Shown here: in pieces, positions 17,040-25,099 of the stretch
How the letters are laid out: the number at the start of each line of letters is the position of its first letter
Numbering within the stretch: the stretch's first letter is position 1
DNA from: Akkermansiaceae bacterium
GTDB lineage: Bacteria; Verrucomicrobiota; Verrucomicrobiia; Verrucomicrobiales; Akkermansiaceae
Assembly: GCA_023301645.1 (NCBI GenBank)
Contig: JALZUH010000064.1
Location: 1 to 27,373, forward strand
Length of the DNA: 27,373 bases
Reading direction: 5' to 3'
The notes under the pieces: generated by a model
Seen by the model: only the letters and a program-made list of their open reading frames with translations
The model's database searches: none
Told to the model about the DNA's origin: nothing
Position numbers and translations under genes: made by a program

Positions 17040-17348
17040 ATGGCTACTACGAAAAGAACACGTTTCTCTCGCCGCGTCCCTGATCACGTGACTGATGAAA
17101 TTGTTAACGTTCTCGGAGATGACGATCGATTTTTTGGATTTAATGACCTCTTTGAAGCTGTCTACGCGAAGCTCAAGGAGCGTAACGCAGTGAGCGGTGG
17201 AGAAGAAATGCTTCGCCTCCGTGCATATGAAAAGCTTCAAAACCTCGTTACTAGAGGCATGATTGAAAAAGAAGGTAAAGAATACAAAGGTCTCGCTAAG
17301 CTTTCTGAAGCTCACAGTGACTTCCTTGCTGAGCAGGAAAACGCCTAG
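17040..17348 (+). CDS. Small basic protein, possible winged-helix DNA-binding protein
   Basis: I do not recognise a named family. The 102-aa protein starts with a basic tail (TKRTRFSRRV), followed by helices around FGFNDLFEAVYAKLKE. Residues ~60-90 (RAYEKLQNLVTRGMIEKEGKEYKGL) look like the recognition helix and wing of a winged-helix fold. It has no signal peptide, membrane segment or cysteine. The gene stands alone, divergent from asd, with repeats upstream and a terminator 85 bp downstream, so autoregulation is possible. The start is ATG at 17040. It looks like a real conserved gene: its codon use matches its neighbours, and a promoter-like region and terminator frame it. Confidence 0.75.
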   Translation: MATTKRTRFSRRVPDHVTDEIVNVLGDDDRFFGFNDLFEAVYAKLKERNAVSGGEEMLRLRAYEKLQNLVTRGMIEKEGKEYKGLAKLSEAHSDFLAEQENA

Positions 17349-17433
17349 TCTTCCCCAGCCTTTACTTGATTCACAACAACTACTTGATGACTTTGTGCTG
17401 AACTAGTCTGCACAAATCATCTATTTTAAAACG

Positions 17434-17464
17434 CCCGTGTTACTCCCAGAGTGACACGGGTTTT
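17434..17464 (+). terminator. Intrinsic terminator, probably bidirectional
   Basis: CCCGTGTTACTC (17434-17445) pairs with GAGTGACACGGG (17449-17460) with one G-U wobble and a 3-base loop, followed by TTTTCTGTTT. On the minus strand the same stem is followed by CGTTTT, so it can also end the convergent permease transcript. Confidence 0.8.
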
Positions 17465-17526
17465 CTGTTTCTACTGATCGCTTACTCTGATCTACTCTAT
17501 CAATAGTCGTGCTAAGTGACCTAGAT

Positions 17527-18669
17527 TTAGCCGCCCAGACTATTAAGCATCAATGCCACGATAACGACTTGTGGTAAGGTTAATAACGGCAGCAGGAGAG
17601 CCATCTTCCATGACTTCGTCGTCTCCTTCAGAGCCATGATCTCGGTGTAGTCAGTAGCAGCTCCTGCCATGAGAAAGGCAAAACCATTACCCGGAGCCGC
17701 AGCTCTCGTTACCAAATCCGCAGCAATAGGACTCGACCCCTCTGAGCAAACTTCGATGACAGTAGCAGCAGCCAGTGTCAGTAAAACACCCGTCCACGCT
17801 GGGCCAAACCACTCTCCAAAGAAATCAATCGGCACCAATGCGCGAATACCTGCAGCGAGCACTGTGCCAAATAAAATCCAGCGTATGATCATGCCAGAAT
17901 CCAGCAAGCCACGCTTGAGCGTTGTTAATATTAAACCCAGCGACCATTGCGTGCTTTTGCACCGCTCGGCAACGGCACGACCTAGCTTGAAGTCAGATGG
18001 CAGCTCTACTTGATTAGCATTAGGGGCTAGCTTCCCCATTCTGACCATCGACTCGACGATGAGACCTGTCACCACTGCGAGCACAGAGGACAGCAGGATA
18101 AAGAGCAGTGTCCACTTCACACCAATGAGCGAAAGTAAAATCAGGGTGAGTGAGAATGAATTCCAAGGACTAGCAATGAGGAAGGTGAGTGTCTGTCCGT
18201 ATGAGGCACCGCGCTCGTAGAGCTTCATCGCGATGAGTAGTATGCCATGGTTACAAAGATCAAGAATAAGCCCAGCAGCCATAGCTCTGAAAATACCTGA
18301 CACCGATCCTGGCTTTCCTAAAACAGCTGCCACCCACTCACGGGGAACCTTCGCTAGCACTCCAACGGCCAAAACACCCAAAGCAAGCCCCCACCACATC
18401 TTATTAAAAAGCTCATAGACCCCTGAGCAAAACTCCACCGCCTCAGCAGGTAGATAGTCTGACAGAAATAGATGCCCGACATAACCCACGATGACCAAGA
18501 GGAGCGAGCCAAACATCAGGTAATCGATGCGGCTTTTCTTCCCACCGCAGCAACCTCCACCACCGCTATCATCATGACTCCCCCCTTTATTTTCAACCCC
18601 TCCACAGCAACCATGGGTCTCCTGAGATTTTGGAGGGGTTGGAGTCGGGTGAGATGAGCAACAGGACAT
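17527..18669 (-). CDS. Permease with Cys-rich N-terminus, putative heavy-metal (Cu/Zn-type) efflux
   Basis: A membrane permease of 380 aa resembling the ArsP/DUF318 group, in particular the SO_0444-type Cu/Zn efflux proteins. The cytoplasmic N-terminus carries three CC pairs (C3C4, C21C22, C40C41) with nearby His and Gly-rich spacers, a likely metal-collecting tail. About 8-10 hydrophobic segments follow. CSEGSSP and ATDYTEIMALKET in the C-terminal half match the conserved family motifs as I recall them. The metal is inferred. It is downstream of recF by 106 bp and may have its own promoter (18675-18703). The start is ATG at 18669. Confidence 0.8.
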   Translation of the reverse strand: MSCCSSHPTPTPPKSQETHGCCGGVENKGGSHDDSGGGGCCGGKKSRIDYLMFGSLLLVIVGYVGHLFLSDYLPAEAVEFCSGVYELFNKMWWGLALGVLAVGVLAKVPREWVAAVLGKPGSVSGIFRAMAAGLILDLCNHGILLIAMKLYERGASYGQTLTFLIASPWNSFSLTLILLSLIGVKWTLLFILLSSVLAVVTGLIVESMVRMGKLAPNANQVELPSDFKLGRAVAERCKSTQWSLGLILTTLKRGLLDSGMIIRWILFGTVLAAGIRALVPIDFFGEWFGPAWTGVLLTLAAATVIEVCSEGSSPIAADLVTRAAAPGNGFAFLMAGAATDYTEIMALKETTKSWKMALLLPLLTLPQVVIVALMLNSLGG

Positions 18670-18674
18670 AGTTA

Positions 18675-18703
18675 CAGTTAAAACGCCCTCAGCCAGATGC
18701 CAA
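18675..18703 (-). promoter_or_regulatory. Putative promoter of the metal permease gene
   Basis: TTGGCA - 17 bases - TAACTG on the minus strand; the -10 ends 5 bases before the ATG at 18669, so the transcript would start at or just inside the start codon. Confidence 0.4.
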
Positions 18704-18775
18704 GGTGATATTTTAGTTTAAAAACATCAGAAACTTAGCCACGGAGTAAGAACTAGATGCCTTTATCTATTTAAC

Positions 18776-19813
18776 CTACTTTAAATCACTCATTTCGATA
18801 ACGGCAAACCCGTCCTCCATCCACCCTACATTAGTGGTGGTAATGAGCTTTTGAGCCGTAGTTGGAAGAGCCTTCATCAAGGCATTGCGACGGCTCGGGT
18901 CGAGCTCACCAAAGATGTCATCGAGTAGGTAAATAGGCATTCTTCCCGTCTTCTGATGCAGTAGCTCCCCTTGGGCAAGCTTCAGAGCAAGCGCCATCGT
19001 GCGCTGCTGGCCTTCACTGGCAAAGTCGGCAGCAGCCATACCATTAATACTCAGCCGCAGCTCATCACGATGTGGACCCGCTAGAGTCTGCCCCATACGC
19101 TGCTCGCGCTCGGCCGTCATTTCTAGGCTGGTTTTAAAATCATCGCCTGAGCCTGACACATACTCGATGCCCACTCGCTCATCACATGAGCTCACAGCAC
19201 ACTGGGCATTGGATGCGGCGGGTTCGAGCATAACGACTAGCTCACTGCGTGCCTTGGTGAGGAAATCACCGTGGACGATCAGTAACTCAGTGTAAGCTGC
19301 AATTTCAGCGGTGCGGGGCGACCTGTCTTTGAGTAAAAGATTACGTGCCTTCAGCACACGGTTGTATCGATTCAGATGATCACGATACTCGGCATCGAGC
19401 TGACAACCTAGGAAATCAAGGTATCTGCGGCGAACCTTCCCTGAGCCGCGCACGAGCTCTAGGTCGTCATTGCCCATCCATACCACAAGCCCACCTTCGC
19501 GTAGGTAGTCTCCTTGTTTAGCGATAGCTTCGTCTTCAGACTTCATCGCCACCCCCTGCCGCGCACTGTATTGGACTTGACGTTCAAGCCCCCAGCATTC
19601 GCCGGCTACGCCGAAGCCCGCCTGCTCGACCTGCACCATCCGCCCCATACGGGTGCTGCGAGGAGAGTGCAGTCTTACGAGAATGCAGACAGCTTCTAAA
19701 ATCGAGGTTTTCCCCTGCGCATTATCACCCACGATCACCGCCCCGGACTCTGGAAACTCCAGCGCTAACTCGCGAAAGCAGCGGAAGTTCATCAAGCGCA
19801 GTGAGGAGACCAT
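18776..19813 (-). CDS. recF: DNA replication/repair protein RecF
   Basis: An ABC/SMC-type ATPase of 345 aa that, with RecO and RecR, helps load RecA at gaps in damaged DNA. Walker A is GDNAQGKT (29-36), the ABC signature is ASEGQQRTM, and Walker B is YLLDDIFGELD. The N-terminal LRLMNFRCF is typical of RecF. Slightly short but with all motifs present. It follows gpmI by 41 bp, not the dnaA-dnaN-gyrB context common elsewhere, and the metal permease gene follows. The start is ATG at 19813. Confidence 0.93.
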   Translation of the reverse strand: MVSSLRLMNFRCFRELALEFPESGAVIVGDNAQGKTSILEAVCILVRLHSPRSTRMGRMVQVEQAGFGVAGECWGLERQVQYSARQGVAMKSEDEAIAKQGDYLREGGLVVWMGNDDLELVRGSGKVRRRYLDFLGCQLDAEYRDHLNRYNRVLKARNLLLKDRSPRTAEIAAYTELLIVHGDFLTKARSELVVMLEPAASNAQCAVSSCDERVGIEYVSGSGDDFKTSLEMTAEREQRMGQTLAGPHRDELRLSINGMAAADFASEGQQRTMALALKLAQGELLHQKTGRMPIYLLDDIFGELDPSRRNALMKALPTTAQKLITTTNVGWMEDGFAVIEMSDLK

Positions 19814-19854
19814 TAAGGTGGGTGTTGGGGTAGGGCTCCTTGAAGAGCTTCTGT

Positions 19855-21417
19855 TTAAAGGGATACTTTCTTAGAAAGTAGCGATTGCCCCGTCATTTCT
19901 GCCGATGGCTCAAGATTCATCAGGTCGAGTATCGTCGGTGCGATGTCAGCAAGAATGCCATCATTGACCTGAATGCTCTCATGATCATCACCGACGTAGA
20001 TAGCCTCTACAAGGTTAGTGGTGTGCGCCGTATGTGGCAAACCATCTGAGTTAATCATTTTTTCACAGTTGCCATGATCTGCGGTGATGATGAGCTTACC
20101 TCCTAGGCGAAGAGTCTCCTCGACCACCTTCTTCACACCTAGGTCAATAGTTTCACAGGCCTTCATAGCGGCCTCTACAATACCTGTATGGCCTACCATA
20201 TCTGGGTTCGCAAAGTTGAGAATTACCATGTCATAGTTCTTGAGCTCTTCGACTACGGTATCCATGACTTCTGGAGCACTCATCTCGGGCTGTAAGTCGT
20301 AGGTTGCGACCTTGGGTGATGGCACGATGAAGCGATCTTCGCCATCGAGAGGCGCCTCTTTACCGCCGTTGAAGAAATACGTCACATGAGGGTATTTCTC
20401 GGTTTCTGCGATACGCATCTGCTTCTTACCGGCATTGGCAACTACTTCACCAAGCACGTTTTTGAGATCTTGAGGCCCGTAGGCTACAGGCACGCCATAC
20501 GTCTCGTCATATTGAGTCAGAGTAACATAGTGAACCTTTGGGCGATCCGTGGTATCAAAGCCTTCAAAAGTGGGCTTGGTGAGAAATGCCTCAGAAAGCT
20601 GACGCGCACGATCGGCACGGAAGTTAAACCATACCACCACATCGCCATCATTGATACGCTTGGTGTTATGCTTGTTAAAAATCATCGGCAAGAGGAACTC
20701 ATCAGTCTTCTCCTCTTCATACATTTCCGCCACGGCCTCACTAGCAAGAATCTCTTTCTTCTCACCTTTACCGTGCACAATAGCGTCCCACGCTAGCTCG
20801 GTGCGCTCCCAGCGTTTATCACGATCCATCGCGTAATAGCGACCGATCACCGTAGCGATGCGAGCACCATGCTTAGCTAGCTCATCCTCTACATAGCTGA
20901 GGTATCCAGCACCCGCAGTAGGCGAGGTGTCGCGACCATCAGTGATCGCGTGCACGTCTATTTCCTCTACACCATTTTCGCGAGCCATCTTCGCCATAGC
21001 AATGAGCTGGTCTTGGTGACTGTGGACTCCGCCATCAGACACTAAGCCGATGAAGTGGAGAACTTTTCCGTCTTTGGCCTTATTGAAAGCGGTCTTAAGC
21101 ACCTCATTTTCCATTATATCACCATCGACTATGGATTTATTAATACGTGTAAGATCCTGATAGACCGTGCGTCCAGCGCCCAGATTAAGGTGACCGACTT
21201 CCGAGTTACCCATTTGGCCATCGGGGAGCCCTACATCTCCTCCAGAAGCACTGAGCATCCCCTTGGGATAGGTATTCCAAAGCTCCTCATGGAATGGCGT
21301 ATCGGCAAGAAGCACCGAGTTTCCGTCCTGCTTTGCCGTTTTCTCACCTCCTGGATTCACCCCCCAGCCATCGCGAATGATGAGCACTGTTGGGCTTTTG
21401 GTTTCTTTGTCAGTCAT
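19855..21417 (-). CDS. gpmI: 2,3-bisphosphoglycerate-independent phosphoglycerate mutase
   Basis: Interconverts 3- and 2-phosphoglycerate in glycolysis and gluconeogenesis using two metal ions and a phosphoserine. Key residues from the ATG at 21417 (520 aa): D16 in LIIRDGWG, the nucleophile S72 in QMGNSEVGH, then SDGGVHSHQD, DGRDTSP, NFANPDMVGHTG and ITADHGNCE. An upstream TTG at 21456 would add 13 residues, but that TTG is the -35 of a good promoter (TTGGAA - 17 - TATAGA, 21428-21456), so ATG at 21417 is preferred. The ATG at 21426 would lie between the -10 and the transcript start. recF follows 41 bp downstream. Confidence 0.94.
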   Translation of the reverse strand: MTDKETKSPTVLIIRDGWGVNPGGEKTAKQDGNSVLLADTPFHEELWNTYPKGMLSASGGDVGLPDGQMGNSEVGHLNLGAGRTVYQDLTRINKSIVDGDIMENEVLKTAFNKAKDGKVLHFIGLVSDGGVHSHQDQLIAMAKMARENGVEEIDVHAITDGRDTSPTAGAGYLSYVEDELAKHGARIATVIGRYYAMDRDKRWERTELAWDAIVHGKGEKKEILASEAVAEMYEEEKTDEFLLPMIFNKHNTKRINDGDVVVWFNFRADRARQLSEAFLTKPTFEGFDTTDRPKVHYVTLTQYDETYGVPVAYGPQDLKNVLGEVVANAGKKQMRIAETEKYPHVTYFFNGGKEAPLDGEDRFIVPSPKVATYDLQPEMSAPEVMDTVVEELKNYDMVILNFANPDMVGHTGIVEAAMKACETIDLGVKKVVEETLRLGGKLIITADHGNCEKMINSDGLPHTAHTTNLVEAIYVGDDHESIQVNDGILADIAPTILDLMNLEPSAEMTGQSLLSKKVSL

Positions 21418-21427
21418 GATGGGCATT

Positions 21428-21456
21428 TCTATAAAACACTGACGGATTATTTCCAA
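21428..21456 (-). promoter_or_regulatory. Putative gpmI promoter
   Basis: TTGGAA - 17 bases - TATAGA on the minus strand, ending 10 bases before the ATG at 21417. It predicts a leader of only a few bases and rules out the upstream TTG and ATG starts. Confidence 0.5.
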
Positions 21457-21466
21457 TGACGAATCC

Positions 21467-21496
21467 TTGAAAATCTCAGCAAAGGCTGAGTATATC
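21467..21496 (+). promoter_or_regulatory. Putative promoter with palindromic spacer before the TauE/SafE gene
   Basis: TTGAAA (21467-21472) - 18 bases - TATATC (21491-21496); the -10 ends 5 bases before the ATG at 21502. The spacer is filled by the palindrome CTCAGC - 4 - GCTGAG (21475-21490), a natural operator position. Confidence 0.45.
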
Positions 21497-21501
21497 GTTT
21501 T

Positions 21502-22254
21502 ATGTTTTCGTTAAGCTCACTTGATCCCGCTACATGGGCATTACTCTCGCTGGGTGCTTTTTGCGTTGGCATCTCAAAAGCAGGATTTTCAGGAGCATCG
21601 ATCATCTCAATTTTCATCTTTGCTCAGATCCTTGGTGCCAAGGAGTCCATTGGCTTTGCCCTGCCCATGCTCATCGTTGCAGACCTCATCGTCTACCCAG
21701 CCTATAGGAAACACTCATCTTGGAAGGTCGTCTTACCACTCATCTGGCCAGCACTCATTGGTATCATCATCGGAGTCAGCGTGCTCAGCCATGCTGATAA
21801 TTACATCATGAGAAAGATCATAGGTGGCGTCATCCTCAGTATGGCTGCCATCCAGATGATCAGTAAGCTCAACCCTGACCGATTCTACGCCATCGCCTGC
21901 ACCAGATCCTCAGGAATTGTCGCTGCCATCATCGGAGGCATTGCCACCTCGCTAGCTAATGCCGCAGGCCCCGTGATGCGCATCTACATGCTCTCACGCC
22001 GCATGGATAAGATGGCACTCCTCGGAGTGAGTGCACGCTTCTTCCTTGTGATCAATATCATCAAGCTGCCGCTGAACTCTGGGCTCAATCTCATCAACAG
22101 CCAGACAATCTTGTGCAATATCGCCCTCAGCCCCGTCATCGCTCTGGGAATCTATGGCGGCTATAAGCTCGTAAAGATCACACCTCAGCGTGTCTTCGAG
22201 ATCACCGTTATCGCCTTCGCCGTCATTGCAGGTATCGGGCTCTGTTTATATTAA
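21502..22254 (+). CDS. TauE/SafE-family sulfite/anion exporter-like permease
   Basis: A 250-aa inner-membrane protein with about 8 hydrophobic segments and the two-half architecture of the TauE/SafE family (SLGAFCVGISKAGFSGA near the N-terminus, AAIIGGIATSLANAAGP in the second half). Characterised members export sulfite, sulfoacetate or related anions; the substrate here is unknown. It is divergent from gpmI and convergent with argS (22-bp gap). The start is ATG at 21502. Confidence 0.85.
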   Translation: MFSLSSLDPATWALLSLGAFCVGISKAGFSGASIISIFIFAQILGAKESIGFALPMLIVADLIVYPAYRKHSSWKVVLPLIWPALIGIIIGVSVLSHADNYIMRKIIGGVILSMAAIQMISKLNPDRFYAIACTRSSGIVAAIIGGIATSLANAAGPVMRIYMLSRRMDKMALLGVSARFFLVINIIKLPLNSGLNLINSQTILCNIALSPVIALGIYGGYKLVKITPQRVFEITVIAFAVIAGIGLCLY

Positions 22255-22276
22255 ACAGTCTATAAGCTCAGAAACC

Positions 22277-23998
22277 CTACATTCTCTCAGGAGCCTCGAT
22301 ACCGAGAAGTCCTAGGCCTTTCACTAGCACACGACTTGTCAGCTCACAGAGCACCAGTCGGGTATTTTGTGTGTCACCTTCAGACTTCAGCACTGGACAC
22401 GCCTCAAAGAAGGAGTGAAATGCACGAGCTAGCTCAAGTAAGTAATTGGTCAGGAGATTGGGACGGAAGTCCTCCAGGAGCGCCGGCACAGTCTCGCCGA
22501 AGCGAACCAACATTCTCGCTAGATGAATCTCAGCATCTGCCTCGATCCTTATCTTGCTACCATCGAGCACCACGCCGTCTTCGAGCTTACGGAAAATCGA
22601 GCGAACGCGCACGCAGCTGTATTGCAAGTAAGGAGCTGTATCCCCCTGCAAGGCTAGCATTCTATCCCAGCTAAAGACATAATCTGTCATACGGTGCTGT
22701 GAAAGCTCCGCGAATTTCACCGAGCCAATGCCTACAATCTGAGCCACCTTCTTTTTCTCAGCAGCATCCATATCAGGATTCTTCTCCTCGATGACCTTCG
22801 CTGCGCGCTCGACAGACTCGTCGAGAACATCCACCAGCTGAACATTATCGCCTGAGCGAGTTTTCATCAGCTTTCTGTCCTCACCGAGAATCGAACCAAA
22901 GGCAATATGATGCATACTCGGCTCCTGACCACGCATGCGCGTAGCTTCAAATATTTGCTGGAAGTGTAACTGCTGAGGCATACCGACCACATACCAAATC
23001 TGATCAGCATTCCACTCCTCCACGCGGAAGTCGATAGTCGCTAAATCTGTCGTAGAGTAAAGGAAACCGCCATCAGCTTTTTTCACGATTGTTGGCTGCT
23101 CAGCCATCTTTGACTCCTCGCTAAAGAACACACAAACCGCGCCCTCGCTCTCACGAGCAACACCTGACTCCAGCATGCGATCAACCAAAGGAGCAAGCCT
23201 ATCGTTGTAAAAACTCTCGCCATACCAATAGTCAAAGCTGACATCAAGACGATCGTAAATCCCCTGCAAGCCCTGCTTTGATAAATCAACGCACTTTTCC
23301 CAGATTTCTAAATTCTCGGCATCTCCGCCTTGTAGCTTCACCAGCTCCTTCTTACAAATTTCTCTAATCGCCTCATCCTCCGTGCAGAGTGCATTCACCG
23401 CACGATACACACGCAGTAGCTCAGCCACAGGATTACTCACTAGATCCTCCTCATTAAGCACTGTTTTCCAACCATGGATAATCATGCCGAACTGCGTGCC
23501 CCAGTCACCGATGTGATTATCAGTAATCACCTTGTGCCCCAGAAAGCGGGCTATCCGAGACAGACTGTCACCAATGATCGTAGAGCGAATGTGCCCGACG
23601 TGCATCGGCTTAGCTACATTAGGCGCTGAGAAATCCACCACAATAGTCTGCGGGTCCTCAGCCAAGGAGACACCTAGTCGATCGTCGGCAAATAACTCGC
23701 CGGCACGCTGACTCCAGCCTTCTTTCTTGATGGTGAAATTAATAAAACCAGGCCCCGCAATATCCGCGGCGGCCAATCCCCCAACCTCACCTTCCTGAAG
23801 TAGCTCAACGACCTTACCGGCAAGCTCTCTCGGATTGGTCTTTACTCGCTTCGCCAGCACCATAGCTGCGTTACTCTGGTAGTCACCAAATCTCAAATCC
23901 GCGGCAGCAGCCACCTGTGGGCTAAATCCATCGGGAAGCTCGACTCCTAGATGGGTGAGTGCGGACGCCATAGCGTTTTCAAGTTGTTGGATGATCAT
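22277..23998 (-). CDS. argS: Arginyl-tRNA synthetase
   Basis: Class I aminoacyl-tRNA synthetase (573 aa) charging tRNA-Arg. It begins with the Arg-tRNA-synthetase N-terminal domain (~1-85, FGDYQSNAAM). Next come the HIGH motif as HVGH (133-136, in NVAKPMHVGHIRST), GDWGTQFG, and the catalytic tail with LMKTRSG in place of KMSKS, common in ArgS. A DALR anticodon-binding domain closes the protein (LQYSCVRVRSI onward). The gene is 9 bp downstream of ptsN and probably co-transcribed. The start is ATG at 23998 with no Shine-Dalgarno. Confidence 0.96.
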   Translation of the reverse strand: MIIQQLENAMASALTHLGVELPDGFSPQVAAAADLRFGDYQSNAAMVLAKRVKTNPRELAGKVVELLQEGEVGGLAAADIAGPGFINFTIKKEGWSQRAGELFADDRLGVSLAEDPQTIVVDFSAPNVAKPMHVGHIRSTIIGDSLSRIARFLGHKVITDNHIGDWGTQFGMIIHGWKTVLNEEDLVSNPVAELLRVYRAVNALCTEDEAIREICKKELVKLQGGDAENLEIWEKCVDLSKQGLQGIYDRLDVSFDYWYGESFYNDRLAPLVDRMLESGVARESEGAVCVFFSEESKMAEQPTIVKKADGGFLYSTTDLATIDFRVEEWNADQIWYVVGMPQQLHFQQIFEATRMRGQEPSMHHIAFGSILGEDRKLMKTRSGDNVQLVDVLDESVERAAKVIEEKNPDMDAAEKKKVAQIVGIGSVKFAELSQHRMTDYVFSWDRMLALQGDTAPYLQYSCVRVRSIFRKLEDGVVLDGSKIRIEADAEIHLARMLVRFGETVPALLEDFRPNLLTNYLLELARAFHSFFEACPVLKSEGDTQNTRLVLCELTSRVLVKGLGLLGIEAPERM

Positions 23999-24007
23999 AA
24001 TCGTAGC

Positions 24008-24469
24008 TTAGTTATTACAAGATGTTAGGACAGAGATAATATCCTCTGCCGATTGGGCGTCGATGAGAGACTCTCTAACACCACATGTTTTGAAGGTTTT
24101 TGCCACAGCTGCCAATGTTTGCAGATGGGTATTTCTTTTTTCCTCAGGCACCAAGAAAAGAATCACAAAGTGCACCAGAGCATTGTCCATTGAGTCGAAA
24201 TCAACCCCATCAGTAGATCGCCCAAAGGCGACAATCGCCTCATCGATCGATGGGCTAAAAGCATGAGGGATAGCTACACCTGAGCCAATACCTGTGCTCA
24301 CCTGCTCTTCACGAGCAAAAAGAGCGCTCAACATCTCATCCTTAAGACTCAGCGGCAGACTATCCACCGAGACCAAATGATCGACCATCGCCGTAATCGA
24401 GCCATGACTATCCTCTTGATCTAGCTCAAGGATAACATTCTCATCATTTAGTAAAGTGCCTAGTTTCAT
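24008..24469 (-). CDS. ptsN: PTS IIA component, nitrogen-PTS (PtsN) type
   Basis: A 153-aa EIIA(Ntr)-like phosphotransfer protein. The phosphorylated histidine is H69 in GSGVAIPHAF, and LFLVPEEKRNTHLQTLA is the second conserved block. Such proteins regulate nitrogen, potassium and stress responses rather than transport sugar. It stands between the NUDIX gene and argS. A 7-bp hairpin (24479-24504) just upstream of the ATG overlaps a possible AAAGG ribosome site. No ptsP, ptsH or rpoN is in the window. Confidence 0.88.
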   Translation of the reverse strand: MKLGTLLNDENVILELDQEDSHGSITAMVDHLVSVDSLPLSLKDEMLSALFAREEQVSTGIGSGVAIPHAFSPSIDEAIVAFGRSTDGVDFDSMDNALVHFVILFLVPEEKRNTHLQTLAAVAKTFKTCGVRESLIDAQSAEDIISVLTSCNN

Positions 24470-24478
24470 AGTGAGCGC

Positions 24479-24504
24479 CTTTGCTACCTATGTAAGGAGC
24501 AAAG
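24479..24504 (-). promoter_or_regulatory. Leader hairpin upstream of ptsN
   Basis: CTTTGCT pairs with AGCAAAG (24479-24485 / 24498-24504), 9 bases before the ATG at 24469. The 3' arm covers part of AAAGG, a weak Shine-Dalgarno candidate, so folding could hide it. Confidence 0.3.
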
Positions 24505-24607
24505 TATCCCTGTAGTGTTACGGGAAGGGGGCAAGCAAGTATCTTGCCATATCCATTCTTGCAAGCCTTATCCGCCCTAGCTGAAAAGCCAGCAAAGCAG
24601 CAAACTA

Positions 24608-25063
24608 TCACAACCTGACGTCGAAGAAATCCAGCATCACCGCCCTGTAGACTTGGCGTTTAAATGCAGGCAGCCACTTTAACTTAAAATCAGCAGGATC
24701 AATCCACTTGTATTTTGAAAACTCCGCCGACTTCTGATCGATATTAATATCTAGCGCCTTCTTCTTGAGGCGGCAGCGGAAGTAAGTCTGCACCTGCCCA
24801 TCGTAGAGCTTGCCAGACTTCTTTGCTGGGCTGGCATACAAATACGAATACCCACCTGCACTCTCAAGCACCTTATAGCTACTAGCTGGCAGGCCTATTT
24901 CCTCCTTGATTTCACGAGCCAAAGCATCAGCAAGCTCCTCACCATCATCCACGCCCCCTTGCGGAAACTGCCACGCCCCCTTCGAATCAATCCGCTCACA
25001 AATCAAGAGCTTGCCCTCTCGGTTCATCATTAAAACAGCTACATTAGGTCGGTATAATGCCAT
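24608..25063 (-). CDS. NUDIX hydrolase, RppH/Ap4A-hydrolase type
   Basis: A 151-aa hydrolase with a complete Nudix box at residues 36-58: G36, E42, R50-E51, E54-E55, G57. The start MALYRPNVAVLMMN and the WQFPQGGVDDGE block are those of the RppH/diadenosine-polyphosphate hydrolase group, which removes pyrophosphate from 5' ends of mRNA or splits dinucleoside polyphosphates. The activity is inferred from similarity. A possible promoter (TTGATG - 16 - TATCTT, 25070-25097) ends 6 bases before the ATG. The small PH-like gene lies 36 bp upstream. Confidence 0.88.
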   Translation of the reverse strand: MALYRPNVAVLMMNREGKLLICERIDSKGAWQFPQGGVDDGEELADALAREIKEEIGLPASSYKVLESAGGYSYLYASPAKKSGKLYDGQVQTYFRCRLKKKALDINIDQKSAEFSKYKWIDPADFKLKWLPAFKRQVYRAVMLDFFDVRL

Positions 25064-25099
25064 CTGATTAAGATATCTAACTCACAAAAATCATCAAGA

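Noticed and set aside
17022..17315. 97-aa minus-strand frame opposite the small gene
   Set aside because: Phe/Ser-rich translation without domains; the plus-strand frame has a promoter-like region and a terminator.
21418..21456. TTG start at 21456 for gpmI
   Set aside because: The added residues are not typical of GpmI, and the TTG is the -35 of a good promoter.
22336..22674. 112-aa plus-strand frame within argS
   Set aside because: Lies wholly inside a clear argS gene and has no recognisable motif.
24530..24548. GGCAAG - 7 - CTTGCC hairpin between NUDIX gene and ptsN
   Set aside because: Short stem with no T-run on either strand; a terminator call is not justified.
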